Source of the DNA: Candidatus Accumulibacter vicinus
Lineage (GTDB): Bacteria; Pseudomonadota; Gammaproteobacteria; Burkholderiales; Rhodocyclaceae
Reading direction: 5' to 3'
Length of the DNA stretch: 64,000 nucleotides
Assembly: GCA_002425405.1 (NCBI GenBank)
Contig: DIME01000188.1
Coordinates: forward strand, 1-64,000
Position 1 is the stretch's first letter. Each line of letters begins with the position of its first letter. Below, piece after piece: positions 1-9,247 of the stretch. The position numbers and the translations under genes are program-made. Below the pieces are notes generated by a model. That model searched no databases. It saw only the letters and a program-made list of their open reading frames with translations, and had not been told where the DNA came from.

Positions 1-2
1 GT

Positions 3-836
3 GACCCTCCCTTTGCGCCGGAAACCCTCACCAGCGCTCAGTTTGCAACAGATCTTGGTCATTTAAATGAGGAAAATAGGTTCAACAGCCCGATGGTGGT
101 GGCGAGCTGGCAGCCGATTGCTGCGATCCTGGTGGCCAATGGCATCGCCAGACCCGGCGGCGAGCGCGTTTATGCACTGAACATGGAGCGCCTGGTAGCG
201 GCGATGCTGGCCAGAAAGCGCTGGAGCGATCTCAAGGCGGCAGAGGCTTTTGCAGTCAACCGGGGGGTTCTGGTGTCCACCACCGATGTGCGCAAGAGCA
301 ATTCGGCGGTCATGTATCTGGCACTGGTCAGCCATGCGCTGCTGGGCGAGGTGGTAACCGACCGCGCCAGCGCGAGTGCCGCGGCCGAGAAGTTGGCCGG
401 GCTGTTCAAGCGCCAGGGTTACCAGGAGAACTACGTCAACGGCAACTTCGACGACTATGTGCAGATTGGCATGGGCAAGGCGCCGCTGGCCTTCATCTAC
501 GAATATCAGATCGTCGGTCATGCGTTGCACCGAAGCAAGGCGATTCAGCCCGACATGGTGCTGATGTACCCCGAACCGACGATCGTCAACAAATTTGTCC
601 TGCTCGCCACCAGCACGCGCGGTCGCGCGGTGCAGGCCGAGTTGGCCGGCAACCCCGAGTTGCAAAGGATTGCGGTCGAATACGGTCTGCGCGTCGCCGA
701 CCCCGGTCTGTTCACGGCCGCCGTCAAACCCTCGGGACTGGCGGTGCAGGAGCGCATCAACCAGGTCATCGACCCGCCGGCCTACGAGTTGATGTCGGAG
801 ATGGTGGAGGTACTGACCCGGGAGATGGCGAAATGA
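3..836 (+). CDS. Periplasmic solute-binding-like protein, 5' end outside the window
   Basis: The reading frame is open from base 3 with no stop, so the gene begins before the window; about 277 residues are visible. The in-window ATG at 93 is probably internal, because the preceding 30 codons already read as protein and the segment after it (VVASWQPIAAIL) resembles a strand-helix unit of a type II periplasmic binding protein. No catalytic motif is visible. It overlaps the next gene by ATGA, so the two are translationally coupled. The neighbour carries a similar binding-protein region fused to a VWA domain, and XpaC-like and TelA genes follow, so it probably belongs to one envelope-associated complex. 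The ligand is unknown. The binding-protein assignment is inference from fold-like sequence character; the coding call is firm. Confidence 0.6.
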   Translation, partial: DPPFAPETLTSAQFATDLGHLNEENRFNSPMVVASWQPIAAILVANGIARPGGERVYALNMERLVAAMLARKRWSDLKAAEAFAVNRGVLVSTTDVRKSNSAVMYLALVSHALLGEVVTDRASASAAAEKLAGLFKRQGYQENYVNGNFDDYVQIGMGKAPLAFIYEYQIVGHALHRSKAIQPDMVLMYPEPTIVNKFVLLATSTRGRAVQAELAGNPELQRIAVEYGLRVADPGLFTAAVKPSGLAVQERINQVIDPPAYELMSEMVEVLTREMAK

Positions 837-2503
837 AGATCTGCTTGAGGATTGCCTTGCTGGCCGGCTTGCTTGCCATCCTGAGCGCTTGTGGTAAGCA
901 GGACTCGCCTGCCCCGGCCTTACCACCCGCCAGCCATGCGGCGCCGGTGTTCGAGGTGCTCGCCACCAGTGACCTCAAGGATGCCCAGGCGCTGGAGAAA
1001 ATGGCCTTGCAGGCCACCGGCGTGAATCTGAGGTTCCGCTATGGCGGCACGATGGAGAGCACTGAAGCGGTGCTGACCGGGCACGCCAATGCCGCCGCAG
1101 CCTGGTTCGCCAATGCCAAATACCTGCTCAGCGACAGCCAGGGCCAGAGCCGCGTCAAACTGCAGGAAAAAATCATGCTCTCGCCGATCGCGGTGGGAGT
1201 CAGCGAATCGGCTGCCCGGGCGCTCGGCTGGGACCGGCCAGAGGTCGCCGCCAAGGTGACCTGGAAGACCATCACCGAGGCTGCTGGCGCGGGCAAGCTG
1301 TTCTATGCCCTCTCCAACCCCGCCACCTCGAACCAGGGGTTCATGGCCCTGATGGCCCTGATGGGCGTTGTGGCGGCCGCCGCCGGCAAGGCCGAGGCGC
1401 TGGCGCCGGAGGATGTGAACCGCCACGCCATCGCCACCTTCCTGAAGGGTTACAAACTGAGCGGCGACAACTCCAGCTATTTGTCGGAGAAGTTCATCGA
1501 AGGCCAGGGGCCGCGCCTGAACGCTTTCATCAATTACGAGAGCTGGCTATTGAGTCTCAACGCCAGCGGCAAGCTGCGCGAAAAGCTGCTGCTGGTCTAT
1601 CCGCGCGAGGGCGTGGCCACGGCCGACTATCCCTTGATGCTGCTCGACGAAGCGCGGCGCGAGGACTATCTCAAGCTGGTCGATTGGCTGAAGGGCAAGG
1701 AAGCCCAGACCTGGCTGGCGCAGCAGACCCTGCGCCGGCCGGTCAACAGCGAAGTGGCGGCGTCATTGGCGGGCCGCTTTACCAGCTCCGGCCTGCTCGT
1801 GGAACTGCCCTTCTCACCCAACCGGCAATTGGCCGACGGGCTGATCTCGGCCTATCTGAACGAGTTTCGCAAGCCGGTGGCGTCGACCTTCGTGCTCGAC
1901 GTGAGCGGCAGCATGGGCAAGGAAAAGCGGCTGGAGCGCCTGATCGAGGTGATTCACTATGTGGCGGGCGATGACGCCTCGCTGACCGGGCGCGTCGCCC
2001 GCCTGAACGAGCGCGAAAAGGTCTGGCTGCTGCCGTTCTCGACCACGCCAGGCCAGCCCAGGCTGTTCGAAATTCCAGCCGGCAAACGTGCCGGCACGGG
2101 TCTTGCCGCCAGCCCCGAGTCAGCCGCCAAGGTCAAGGTCATGACCGCCGTGCGCGACTATGCCGACACCTTGCGGGCCGCTGGCGGCACCGCGCTGTAC
2201 GACAGCGTGTTGCAAGCCATCCAGATGATGGCCGAACAGAAGAAGCTGCATCCTGATTACCAGTACTCGGTGATCGGTTTCACCGATGGCGAGAACTCCC
2301 ATGGCCGCAGCTTCCAGGCTTTCCAACAGGATTATGCCCAATTGCCCGAGGATGCCCGGGCAATTCCGGTGTTCATGATCCTTTTCGGTGACGCCAAGGA
2401 ATCCGAGTTGAAAGCCCTGGTCAAGATCACTGGCGGGCTCGTTTTTGATGCCCGCCATACGCCGCTCTACAGCGTCTTCAAGGACATTCGGGCCTACCAG
2501 TGA
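833..2503 (+). CDS. Lipoprotein with solute-binding-like and VWA domains
   Basis: A 556-residue protein. Residues 1-20 form a lipoprotein signal peptide ending in a lipobox (LSAC), so it should be anchored in the envelope. Residues about 35-330 look like an extracellular solute-binding domain. Residues about 345-550 form a von Willebrand factor A domain with a complete metal-ion-dependent adhesion site: DVSGSMG, a Thr in GGTALYD and an Asp in GFTDGEN. VWA domains of this kind bind a protein or ligand through a divalent metal. It overlaps the preceding binding-like gene (ATGA) and the following membrane-protein gene (GTGA), indicating one tightly coupled operon. The same architecture is often annotated as 'substrate-binding and VWA domain-containing protein' in other bacteria. 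The biological role is not known. Confidence 0.75.
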   Translation: MKICLRIALLAGLLAILSACGKQDSPAPALPPASHAAPVFEVLATSDLKDAQALEKMALQATGVNLRFRYGGTMESTEAVLTGHANAAAAWFANAKYLLSDSQGQSRVKLQEKIMLSPIAVGVSESAARALGWDRPEVAAKVTWKTITEAAGAGKLFYALSNPATSNQGFMALMALMGVVAAAAGKAEALAPEDVNRHAIATFLKGYKLSGDNSSYLSEKFIEGQGPRLNAFINYESWLLSLNASGKLREKLLLVYPREGVATADYPLMLLDEARREDYLKLVDWLKGKEAQTWLAQQTLRRPVNSEVAASLAGRFTSSGLLVELPFSPNRQLADGLISAYLNEFRKPVASTFVLDVSGSMGKEKRLERLIEVIHYVAGDDASLTGRVARLNEREKVWLLPFSTTPGQPRLFEIPAGKRAGTGLAASPESAAKVKVMTAVRDYADTLRAAGGTALYDSVLQAIQMMAEQKKLHPDYQYSVIGFTDGENSHGRSFQAFQQDYAQLPEDARAIPVFMILFGDAKESELKALVKITGGLVFDARHTPLYSVFKDIRAYQ

Positions 2504-3186
2504 GTAGCCGATGGCGCGCCTGGACCGACCGCGCCCTGCGTGGTCTGAGCAGTGTGCCCAACGGGTGCGGGCTTGTCCTGGCCGCGCTACCGCTGTTGTT
2601 GAAGGGCGCTGGCCTGCTCGGCCCCGAGACCTACCTGCTCGCGCTGGGCGGCTATCTGGCAGGTTTTACCGCAGGCGGACTGCTGTTCGGCTTTCCTGTG
2701 CTGGGCAAAAGGCCCTGGGAGGACGAACTGAGCTTTGACGATAGTGGCGATGCTCGGCAGGTGATCGACACGGCTTTGAGCGGCATTCGCAGCCTGGTGA
2801 GGCATAATCCCGATCAGCGTCTCTCGAATATCCTGCAGCAGCGAGTGCTGGGCCTCTGTGATCGACTGGAGGGTCTGCTGAGCCAATGGGAAGGCAGCAA
2901 GGGGACGCTGTCGCTGGAAGAAGAGTTTCATGCGCGCCATCTGGCCAGCGCCTATTTGCCGCAGGCCTTGAAAACCTATCTGTCGATCCCGAAGGACTTC
3001 GCCAGCGAGCGCCTGCTCGAGAATGGCCGCACCGCCCACGACACCCTGGTGTTGGCGCTGGATGACTTGTCCACCAAGGTCGGGCAGTTGGCCGATGATC
3101 TGGCCGGCCAGGACGCGCAGGCCTTTCTGGCGCATTCGCGCTTTCTGGATGAAAAGTTTGGTACGCGTAAACAGGCGCTGCGTTAA
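2500..3186 (+). CDS. XpaC-like two-helix membrane protein
   Basis: A 228-residue protein starting at GTG 2500, overlapping the upstream stop by GTGA. Two hydrophobic segments (about residues 20-36 and 42-64) are followed by a soluble, helix-rich C-terminal part with a YLPQALKTYLSIP segment. Two N-terminal membrane helices, a helical cytoplasmic tail and a position directly before a TelA gene match the XpaC/YaaM family, found beside yaaN/telA in Bacillus and other bacteria. XpaC was named for a phosphatase-like phenotype, but its molecular role is unclear. The family call rests on topology, the YLP segment and context rather than a diagnostic motif, so it is tentative. Confidence 0.5.
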   Translation: MSSRWRAWTDRALRGLSSVPNGCGLVLAALPLLLKGAGLLGPETYLLALGGYLAGFTAGGLLFGFPVLGKRPWEDELSFDDSGDARQVIDTALSGIRSLVRHNPDQRLSNILQQRVLGLCDRLEGLLSQWEGSKGTLSLEEEFHARHLASAYLPQALKTYLSIPKDFASERLLENGRTAHDTLVLALDDLSTKVGQLADDLAGQDAQAFLAHSRFLDEKFGTRKQALR

Positions 3187-3225
3187 AGCGCCGGGATTTT
3201 CTGCAACCTACAGGAGGATTTGGCC

Positions 3226-4422
3226 ATGCGTATTGACCGACAATCCGGGACTGCCGCTGAACCTGCGTTTCGACTGACCCCGCCCGAGGTGATGGCGGCG
3301 GTGCATCAGGACCAGGCGGTGGAATTGGTCACCGTCAAGCCCGAACGCTTGCGCGAAATCGAACACCAGGTGGAGAGCTTTCTTGCTGTGCTGATGTCGG
3401 CAGACCTGCATTCGCAGGACTTCAAGGACAAGCTTGATCAAACGTTTGCGCTGGGTCGACAGGAAGTATCGGTATCGGCCGCGCTGCTGCAAGGCCGCCT
3501 GCTCGAAAAGAATTTCGTCAGCGCCAAGGATACGCCGGCCTTTCAGGCCATCTCCGAGTTGCGCGGCGAACTCGACAAGCTCAACCCCGGCAACCAGGGC
3601 AATCTGCTGGAGCCGAAGCGGCTCCTGGGCCTGATTCCCTGGGGCAATAAACTGCAGTCCTATTTCCGCCGCTACCAGACGGCAGCGACGCAGATCAAGG
3701 TCATCATGGGCCAGCTCTATGCTGCGCGCGACGAAGTGCAGAAAGACCTGGTTGCTCTGGAGTCACAGCGCGGCAGGATCTGGGACGGCATGCAGAAAAT
3801 GGCCGAGGCAATCCGCTTCGCCGAAATGCTGGACACCCGCCTGGCACAGCAAGTCGAGGTGCTCAGGGCCACCGATCCGCTGCGCGCCAAGGCGCTCGAG
3901 CAGGAAGTGCAGTTCTACGCCCGCCAGAATCTGCAAGACATGTTGACCCAGCAGGCTGTCAACATCAATGGCTATCTGGCGCTGGACGTGATCAAAAAAA
4001 CCGGCCGCGAACTGATGAACGGCTGCACCCGTGTGGCCACCACCGGCATGAGCGCCCTGGCAGTGGCGCAAACGGTGGCACGCGCCACGGGCAATCAGGT
4101 CGAGGTGATGGACATGCTGCAAGGCGTCAGCGGCACCATCGGTCGCCTGATTCAGCAAACTGGCGAGCAACTCAATGCGCATGTGTCAGAGACCACCCGG
4201 TTCGCCGAAAACCCGCTGTTGGGCATTGAAGAGATCAAGCAGATGTTTGCCCAGACCTATCAGGCGATGGACGCGATCGACGACTTCCGCAGCCAGGCGA
4301 TCACGGTGATGGGCCGCAACAACGAGATCCTGCAAAGCGAACTCGCGCGCAGCAACGAATACCTCGACCGCGTGCGGCGGGAACGCGCCGGGCAGGCGAT
4401 CAGGGGCGCGGCGGCGAGCTGA
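3226..4422 (+). CDS. telA: TelA/YaaN family protein (toxic anion resistance)
   Basis: A 398-residue protein with the TelA family signature LIPWGNKLQSYFRRYQ near residues 145-160, followed by long amphipathic helices with coiled-coil character. There is no signal peptide or membrane segment, so it is predicted cytoplasmic. ATG 3226 is preferred because AGGAGG at 3212-3217 sits eight bases before it; the in-frame TTG at 3220 is too close to that site. TelA proteins were linked to tellurite and other anion resistance, but their mechanism is unresolved and they often accompany stress-response and VWA genes. It is the last gene of the four-gene module and follows the XpaC-like gene after 39 bases. 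No terminator was recognised downstream. Confidence 0.85.
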   Translation: MRIDRQSGTAAEPAFRLTPPEVMAAVHQDQAVELVTVKPERLREIEHQVESFLAVLMSADLHSQDFKDKLDQTFALGRQEVSVSAALLQGRLLEKNFVSAKDTPAFQAISELRGELDKLNPGNQGNLLEPKRLLGLIPWGNKLQSYFRRYQTAATQIKVIMGQLYAARDEVQKDLVALESQRGRIWDGMQKMAEAIRFAEMLDTRLAQQVEVLRATDPLRAKALEQEVQFYARQNLQDMLTQQAVNINGYLALDVIKKTGRELMNGCTRVATTGMSALAVAQTVARATGNQVEVMDMLQGVSGTIGRLIQQTGEQLNAHVSETTRFAENPLLGIEEIKQMFAQTYQAMDAIDDFRSQAITVMGRNNEILQSELARSNEYLDRVRRERAGQAIRGAAAS

Positions 4423-4523
4423 GCAGTGCAGGAAAAGAGGGGGGGGGTTCGTCGATGATCGTGTCGATCGTCGCCAGGCGGGTGGCCCGCAACCGGCAGG
4501 CGCCTCCCAGGCAATGGTGGACC

Positions 4524-4997
4524 TCACGGTTTGCCGCCAACCGGCAAGGCGGTCTTGTCCACCACCCGGCGCAACACGAAGCTCGAATGCACGCCGGTCA
4601 CTCCCGGTATGCCGGTAATGCGATTGAGCAACAGGTCCTGATAGGCATCCATGTCCTTGACCACCACCTTGAGCTGGTAATCGGCGGCCTGGCCGGTAAT
4701 CAGCAGGCATTCCATGACCTCGGGAATTTCCCGGATGGCCGCTTCGAGGTGACTGAAACGCTCGGGTGTGTGTTGGTCCATCGAAATGTGGATCAGCGCC
4801 ATCAGTGACAGCCCGAGTGCCCTGGCATCGAGCAGCGCCCGGTAGCCGGTGATCAGACCCGCTTCTTCGAGGGCACGAACGCGACGCAGACAGGGGGATG
4901 GCGAAAGGCCGATACGGTCGGCGAGTTCCTGATTGCTGATGCGTCCCTCCTGCTGCAGGACCTGCAGAATCTGTCGGTCAAAGCGATCAAGGACCAT
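4524..4997 (-). CDS. Lrp/AsnC family transcriptional regulator
   Basis: A 157-residue protein with an N-terminal winged helix-turn-helix (LADRIGLSPSPCLRRVRALE, about residues 25-44) and a C-terminal RAM/AsnC ligand-binding domain. Length and layout are typical of the Lrp/AsnC family, which senses amino acids and acts as dimers or octamers. It is divergent from leuA across 165 bases, so control of leuA in response to leucine or another amino acid is plausible, though no operator could be defined. It is convergent with the TelA operon on its other side. Confidence 0.9.
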   Translation of the reverse strand: MVLDRFDRQILQVLQQEGRISNQELADRIGLSPSPCLRRVRALEEAGLITGYRALLDARALGLSLMALIHISMDQHTPERFSHLEAAIREIPEVMECLLITGQAADYQLKVVVKDMDAYQDLLLNRITGIPGVTGVHSSFVLRRVVDKTALPVGGKP

Positions 4998-5162
4998 GAA
5001 ATCTCCCGTGAAGAGGATTAACCGCAGAACCTGCTTTTATAACCATATTTTAAGCAACTATCTGCTATATTTGTAGTGTAATGCGCACAAAAACGCAAAC
5101 ACCTGCCGGGCAATCCTGGGTAGCATTCTGTCCTGTCAGCAAACACTCAGGAGCCCACGATC

Positions 5163-6854
5163 ATGTTGAACAACCCTTCACTCAAGTACAGCCCTTTCCC
5201 GGCGGTCAAACTCACTGATCGTCAATGGCCGGGTCGAACCCTCAGCGCGGCACCAATCTGGATGAGCACCGATCTGCGTGACGGTAACCAGGCACTTTTC
5301 GAGCCGATGAACGCGGAACGCAAGATGCGCCTGTTCCGCACCCTCTGCAAGATCGGCTTCAAGGAAATCGAGGTGGCCTTCCCTTCTGCCTCACAAACCG
5401 ATTTCGACTTCGTTCGCGAGTTGATCGAAGGCGGCCATGTTCCCGACGATGTCAGCATCGAGGTGCTCACGCAGGCTCGCGAGCACCTGATCCGTCGCAG
5501 CATCGAATCGCTCAAAGGAGCGCGGCGGGCAATCGTGCATGTCTATAATGCCACCTCGAAGCCGTTCCGGGAGAATGTCTTTGCGCTGAGCAAGACTGAG
5601 GTCGTGGACATGGCGGTCGCCGCCGTACGCCTGATCAGGGAACTCACCGACGCACAACCGCAGACCGAATGGGTGCTCGAATACAGCCCGGAAACCTTCA
5701 CTGCCACCGAACTCGATTTTGCCCTCGAAATCTGTGACGCGGTGACTGCCGCCTGGGGAGCGACTCCGGAGGACAAGGTGATCCTCAATCTCCCGACAAC
5801 GGTCGAGGTGACGACACCGAACGTCTACGCGGATCAGATCGAGTGGATGCACCGCCACCTCGCGCGCCGTGACAGCATCATCCTCAGCGTGCATCCGCAC
5901 AACGACCGCGGCACGGCGGTGGCTGCTGCCGAGTTGGCGATGATGGCCGGCGCCGAGCGCGTCGAGGGTTGCCTTTTCGGCAATGGCGAACGTACCGGCA
6001 ACGTCGACCTCGTCACCCTGGCGCTCAATCTGTACACACAAGGCGTGCCGCCGGGTCTCGATTTCTCGGACATCAACGCCGTCGCACGTACCGTCGAGCA
6101 CTGCAACCGCCTGCCGATCCATCCGCGCCACCCCTACGTCGGCGACCTGGTGTTCACGGCTTTTTCCGGATCGCACCAGGATGCGATCCGGAAAGGTTTT
6201 GCCGTGCAGCAGCCCGATGCCGCGTGGAGCATTCCCTATCTGCCGATCGACCCGGCCGACGTCGGCCGCAGCTACGATTCGGTGATCCGGGTCAATAGCC
6301 AGTCCGGAAAAGGCGGCATTGCCTACCTGCTCGAAGCCGAATACGGCGTCGTGCTGCCGCGTCGCCTGCAGGTCGAGTTTTCGCGGGTGGTACAGGCGCA
6401 TACCGACAGCCATGGTGGGGAAATGAGCGCCGCCGACATCTGGCAATTGTTCTCCGAAAGCTATCTCGGCGTCGATCATCCGGTGCGCTACATCGAACAC
6501 CACCTTTTCGAGCATGGTAGCGCCCAGGGCATCCGCCTCAGCGTCGAGATCGACGGCCGGGTGCACCTGCTGGCCGGCGAAGGCAATGGTCCCATCGACG
6601 CAGCGGTACAGGCACTGCGCGGCGCCGGTCTGGTCGTGCAGGTGCGCAGCTATGAAGAACGCTCGATGAGCAGCAGCGGCAGCGATGCCAGCGCCTGTGC
6701 GTTCATGGAACTGACGCGCGCCGGTAGCGCTGGCGAATGTTACGGCGTGGGCATCGATGCGAACATCGTGACCGCGTCAATCCGGGCCCTGGTGAATGGC
6801 GTCAATCGACTGGCCGCGAGCGCTTGCGTCGGCAGCAAAACACGGGCCGCATGA
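5163..6854 (+). CDS. leuA: 2-isopropylmalate synthase
   Basis: A 563-residue protein that condenses acetyl-CoA with 2-oxoisovalerate, the first committed step of leucine synthesis. The HMGL-like TIM barrel has the metal-binding start [14 protein letters not shown] (about residues 37-50), HPHNDRG (about 242-248) and [11 protein letters not shown] (about 273-283). The C-terminal LeuA dimer/regulatory domain, which binds leucine for feedback control, spans about residues 430-555. Length and N-terminus match the longer LeuA class of 550-570 residues. AGGAG about ten bases upstream supports the ATG. It is transcribed alone here, with leuB and leuCD not in the window. The Lrp-type gene lies divergently upstream. 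Confidence 0.95.
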   Translation: MLNNPSLKYSPFPAVKLTDRQWPGRTLSAAPIWMSTDLRDGNQALFEPMNAERKMRLFRTLCKIGFKEIEVAFPSASQTDFDFVRELIEGGHVPDDVSIEVLTQAREHLIRRSIESLKGARRAIVHVYNATSKPFRENVFALSKTEVVDMAVAAVRLIRELTDAQPQTEWVLEYSPETFTATELDFALEICDAVTAAWGATPEDKVILNLPTTVEVTTPNVYADQIEWMHRHLARRDSIILSVHPHNDRGTAVAAAELAMMAGAERVEGCLFGNGERTGNVDLVTLALNLYTQGVPPGLDFSDINAVARTVEHCNRLPIHPRHPYVGDLVFTAFSGSHQDAIRKGFAVQQPDAAWSIPYLPIDPADVGRSYDSVIRVNSQSGKGGIAYLLEAEYGVVLPRRLQVEFSRVVQAHTDSHGGEMSAADIWQLFSESYLGVDHPVRYIEHHLFEHGSAQGIRLSVEIDGRVHLLAGEGNGPIDAAVQALRGAGLVVQVRSYEERSMSSSGSDASACAFMELTRAGSAGECYGVGIDANIVTASIRALVNGVNRLAASACVGSKTRAA

Positions 6855-6899
6855 ATGGTTCCGGGCGGGGGGCACGCAAGCGGCAACCGGCACGGCCAG

Positions 6900-6989
6900 T
6901 GCGACGCGTGGCAGGCTGATGGTAAAGGTGGTACCGGCATCGGCCACGCTGTCGACCTGGGTGCTGCCCCCGAGCAATTGGTCGAGACA
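6900..6989 (-). pseudogene. Vestige of a histidine kinase C-terminus
   Basis: On the minus strand these 30 codons read LLGGSTQVDSVADAG followed by TTFTISLPRVA. This matches the last part of a histidine kinase ATPase domain: a helix end, a Gly-rich strand, the G2-like GxGTTF box and a terminal hydrophobic strand. Nothing upstream in this frame resembles the rest of a kinase, because the adjacent sequence is the 3' end of the REC-DUF3369-GGDEF-EAL gene in a different frame. Response regulators with DUF3369 commonly sit next to hybrid kinases, so the likely history is loss of the partner kinase with only its tail left. The pattern match is strong for its length, but the fragment is short. Confidence 0.5.
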
Positions 6990-6997
6990 GGAGCATT

Positions 6998-9229
6998 TCA
7001 AGCCTGGTTTCCTTTGTACCGGGCATGCCAGGCAATGAATTCGCTTTCCTGCATGGGGTGGCCGTAGTGGTAGCCCTGGGTCTCGTTGCAACCCAGAGCC
7101 ATGACCAGCTCCTCCAGTTTCTGGTTTTCGACGCCCTCGGCGATGACCTGTAAACCCAGTTCCCGACCGAGGACGACGATCATGCGGGCGATGCGAGTAC
7201 CGTTGTCGTCGCGTTCAAGGGCGCAGACGAAGCTGCGGTCGAGCTTGAGACGGTCGGCCGGCAGCTTGTCGAGATACGCCAGGGACGAGTAACCGGTACT
7301 GAAGTCATCGATGGCCACCGTCACTCCCAGAGCACGCAGGCGCTTGAGCAGGGCAATGACTGGTTCGAGGCCGCCGAAGGCGACCGATTCGGTGATTTCC
7401 AGTTCGAGATCGATGGGTCTGCTCCGGGTCAAGAACAGAGACTCGTTGACCGACTCGACGAAACCCGGTTGGCGAAGCTGTACCGGCGAAATGTTCACCG
7501 CCATCCGCAGGTCCGTACAACCGGCGACGCGAAAACGCTGCAGGGCCTGGAGGGCCGTCTGCAGCAGCCAGTGACCCATATCGACAATCAGCCCCGATTG
7601 CTCGGCAATGGGAATGAAGCTTTCCGGCGGCACCAGAGTACCGTCCTCGCGGCGCCAGCGCATCAGGGCTTCGACGCCGATGATGCGGCCGGAACTCAGT
7701 TCGATCTGAGGCTGATAGGTGAGGAACAATTGCTTCTGCTCGAAAGACAGGCGAAGGTCGTGCAGCAGATGTGCGCGCTCCCGAACTGCGCTGCCCAGTT
7801 CCTGAGAGAAGAGCACCGTCTGTCCCAGGCCAGCCGTTTTCGCCTGTTTCAGCGCCAGGTAGCTGTCTCTGATGTACTCGATCCCGGAACGTGGTCCGCT
7901 CTCCAATAGCGTGATGCCGACACAGGCGGATACTGGCTGGTGCACTCCCTCGATCACGAAAGGAGTCTGAAAACAGGCCTGGATGGTTTCCCCGTTGACC
8001 GCGATTTTCGGACCCATGACCGCGAAGGTATCGCCACCGAGGCGGGCGATGAAGACGTTGGCTGGCAGGTGCTCACCCAAGCGCTGGGCGGTCGCCTTGA
8101 GCATGGCATCGCCGTAGTCGTGACCGAGCAAATCATTGGCCAAAGCGAACTGGTCGATGTCGATGATGGCCAGGGCGCAACCGCTCCCCTGTTTCGCCAT
8201 CATGCGCTGGTCGAGTTCGCAAACCAGGGCCGTGCGGTTGGGCAGACCCAACTGCCGGTCGAAGAAGGCATCACGGCGCAGTTTCATCACCAGTTCGATG
8301 TTCTTCGCACAGAGCGCGATGTTCGTGCAAAAGACCTTGAGCAGTTCCTGATCCACGTCACAGATGGACCTAGCCGAATCGATAAAGGCGGCGAAACCCT
8401 CTGCAGAGGTCTTGGCGAAGTAGAGCGTGATGTTATCGGGCTCAATGAGGCTGCGGCGCTCGTTCAGCGCTATCATCAGTTGACCGAGAATGCGTGGGTC
8501 GTCGATCTCGCACAGGCGCCGCTGGATGAGAGAGCGGAAATGGCCGGCCGCGGCGATGATGCGAAACTCGCGGCGATCATTGACCAAGGGACTGTCCTGG
8601 GAGGCAGCACAGCAGACCAGACCCTCCGGCTCGACACCAAGCAAGCCGGCAATCTGGGTAATGACGCCGTCGGCAAAGCTTTGCAATCCCTGCTCGGCGA
8701 TGAACTGGTTACTGGCGGCGACGATCTTTTCCAGACCCCGGCGGGTGGCATCCAGGCGCAGCAATTGGTCGTAGGAACGAATCGCCGTGGTCAGGGTGAT
8801 GAACAGCCTGTTCTGGGTCAGTTCGCTCTTGGTCTTGTAGTCGTTGATGTCGTAGCGGGAGATCGTCTCGGCTTCCGGCGCCTGGCCCGGCTGGCCGGTG
8901 CGCAAAATGATGCGACAGTTGGCCAGTTTGAGCTCGTTGCGAATGGTATCGACCATACGCAGGCCGGCATCGTCGCTTTCCATGACCACGTCGAGGAGAA
9001 CCACCGCGATTTTTTCCGTGACCCGCAGAAGAGCCACTGCCTCGGCTGCCGAACTGGCATGAAACAGCCCGAGAGGACGATCGAGAATGATCATGTTGGC
9101 AAGAGCGAAGCGGGTCGCCTCATGCACGCCGGGATCGTCGTCCACCACCAGGATTCGCCACGGACAGGCCGCCCCGTCGTTAGCGAGCCCAGGCCCGTCC
9201 TCTTCGACGAAGATCAGGTCATCATCCAA
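6998..9229 (-). CDS. Response regulator with REC, DUF3369, GGDEF and EAL domains
   Basis: A 743-residue protein. The receiver domain (about 20-145) has acidic pocket residues (VVDDDPG), a phospho-acceptor Asp in VVLLDVVME and a Lys in DYKTKSE. DUF3369 (about 150-310) follows, then GGDEF (about 330-480) and EAL (about 490-735). The GGDEF signature reads GGDTF, so diguanylate cyclase activity is doubtful. The EAL domain keeps EALMRW, ELEITES, DDFSTGYSSL, KLDRSFV and an AEGVEN glutamate, so it should be an active c-di-GMP phosphodiesterase, perhaps with the GGDEF part binding GTP as a regulator. The start appears to be TTG at 9229, since an in-frame stop lies just upstream and no ATG precedes the receiver domain. 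No cognate kinase is present; a kinase vestige lies downstream. Confidence 0.9.
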   Translation of the reverse strand: MDDDLIFVEEDGPGLANDGAACPWRILVVDDDPGVHEATRFALANMIILDRPLGLFHASSAAEAVALLRVTEKIAVVLLDVVMESDDAGLRMVDTIRNELKLANCRIILRTGQPGQAPEAETISRYDINDYKTKSELTQNRLFITLTTAIRSYDQLLRLDATRRGLEKIVAASNQFIAEQGLQSFADGVITQIAGLLGVEPEGLVCCAASQDSPLVNDRREFRIIAAAGHFRSLIQRRLCEIDDPRILGQLMIALNERRSLIEPDNITLYFAKTSAEGFAAFIDSARSICDVDQELLKVFCTNIALCAKNIELVMKLRRDAFFDRQLGLPNRTALVCELDQRMMAKQGSGCALAIIDIDQFALANDLLGHDYGDAMLKATAQRLGEHLPANVFIARLGGDTFAVMGPKIAVNGETIQACFQTPFVIEGVHQPVSACVGITLLESGPRSGIEYIRDSYLALKQAKTAGLGQTVLFSQELGSAVRERAHLLHDLRLSFEQKQLFLTYQPQIELSSGRIIGVEALMRWRREDGTLVPPESFIPIAEQSGLIVDMGHWLLQTALQALQRFRVAGCTDLRMAVNISPVQLRQPGFVESVNESLFLTRSRPIDLELEITESVAFGGLEPVIALLKRLRALGVTVAIDDFSTGYSSLAYLDKLPADRLKLDRSFVCALERDDNGTRIARMIVVLGRELGLQVIAEGVENQKLEELVMALGCNETQGYHYGHPMQESEFIAWHARYKGNQA

Positions 9230-9247
9230 AGTATGGTTACCTTCGTT

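Noticed and set aside
4440..4450. Run of Gs after telA
   Set aside because: A possible phase-variable tract, but it lies in a non-coding gap between convergent genes and affects no reading frame.
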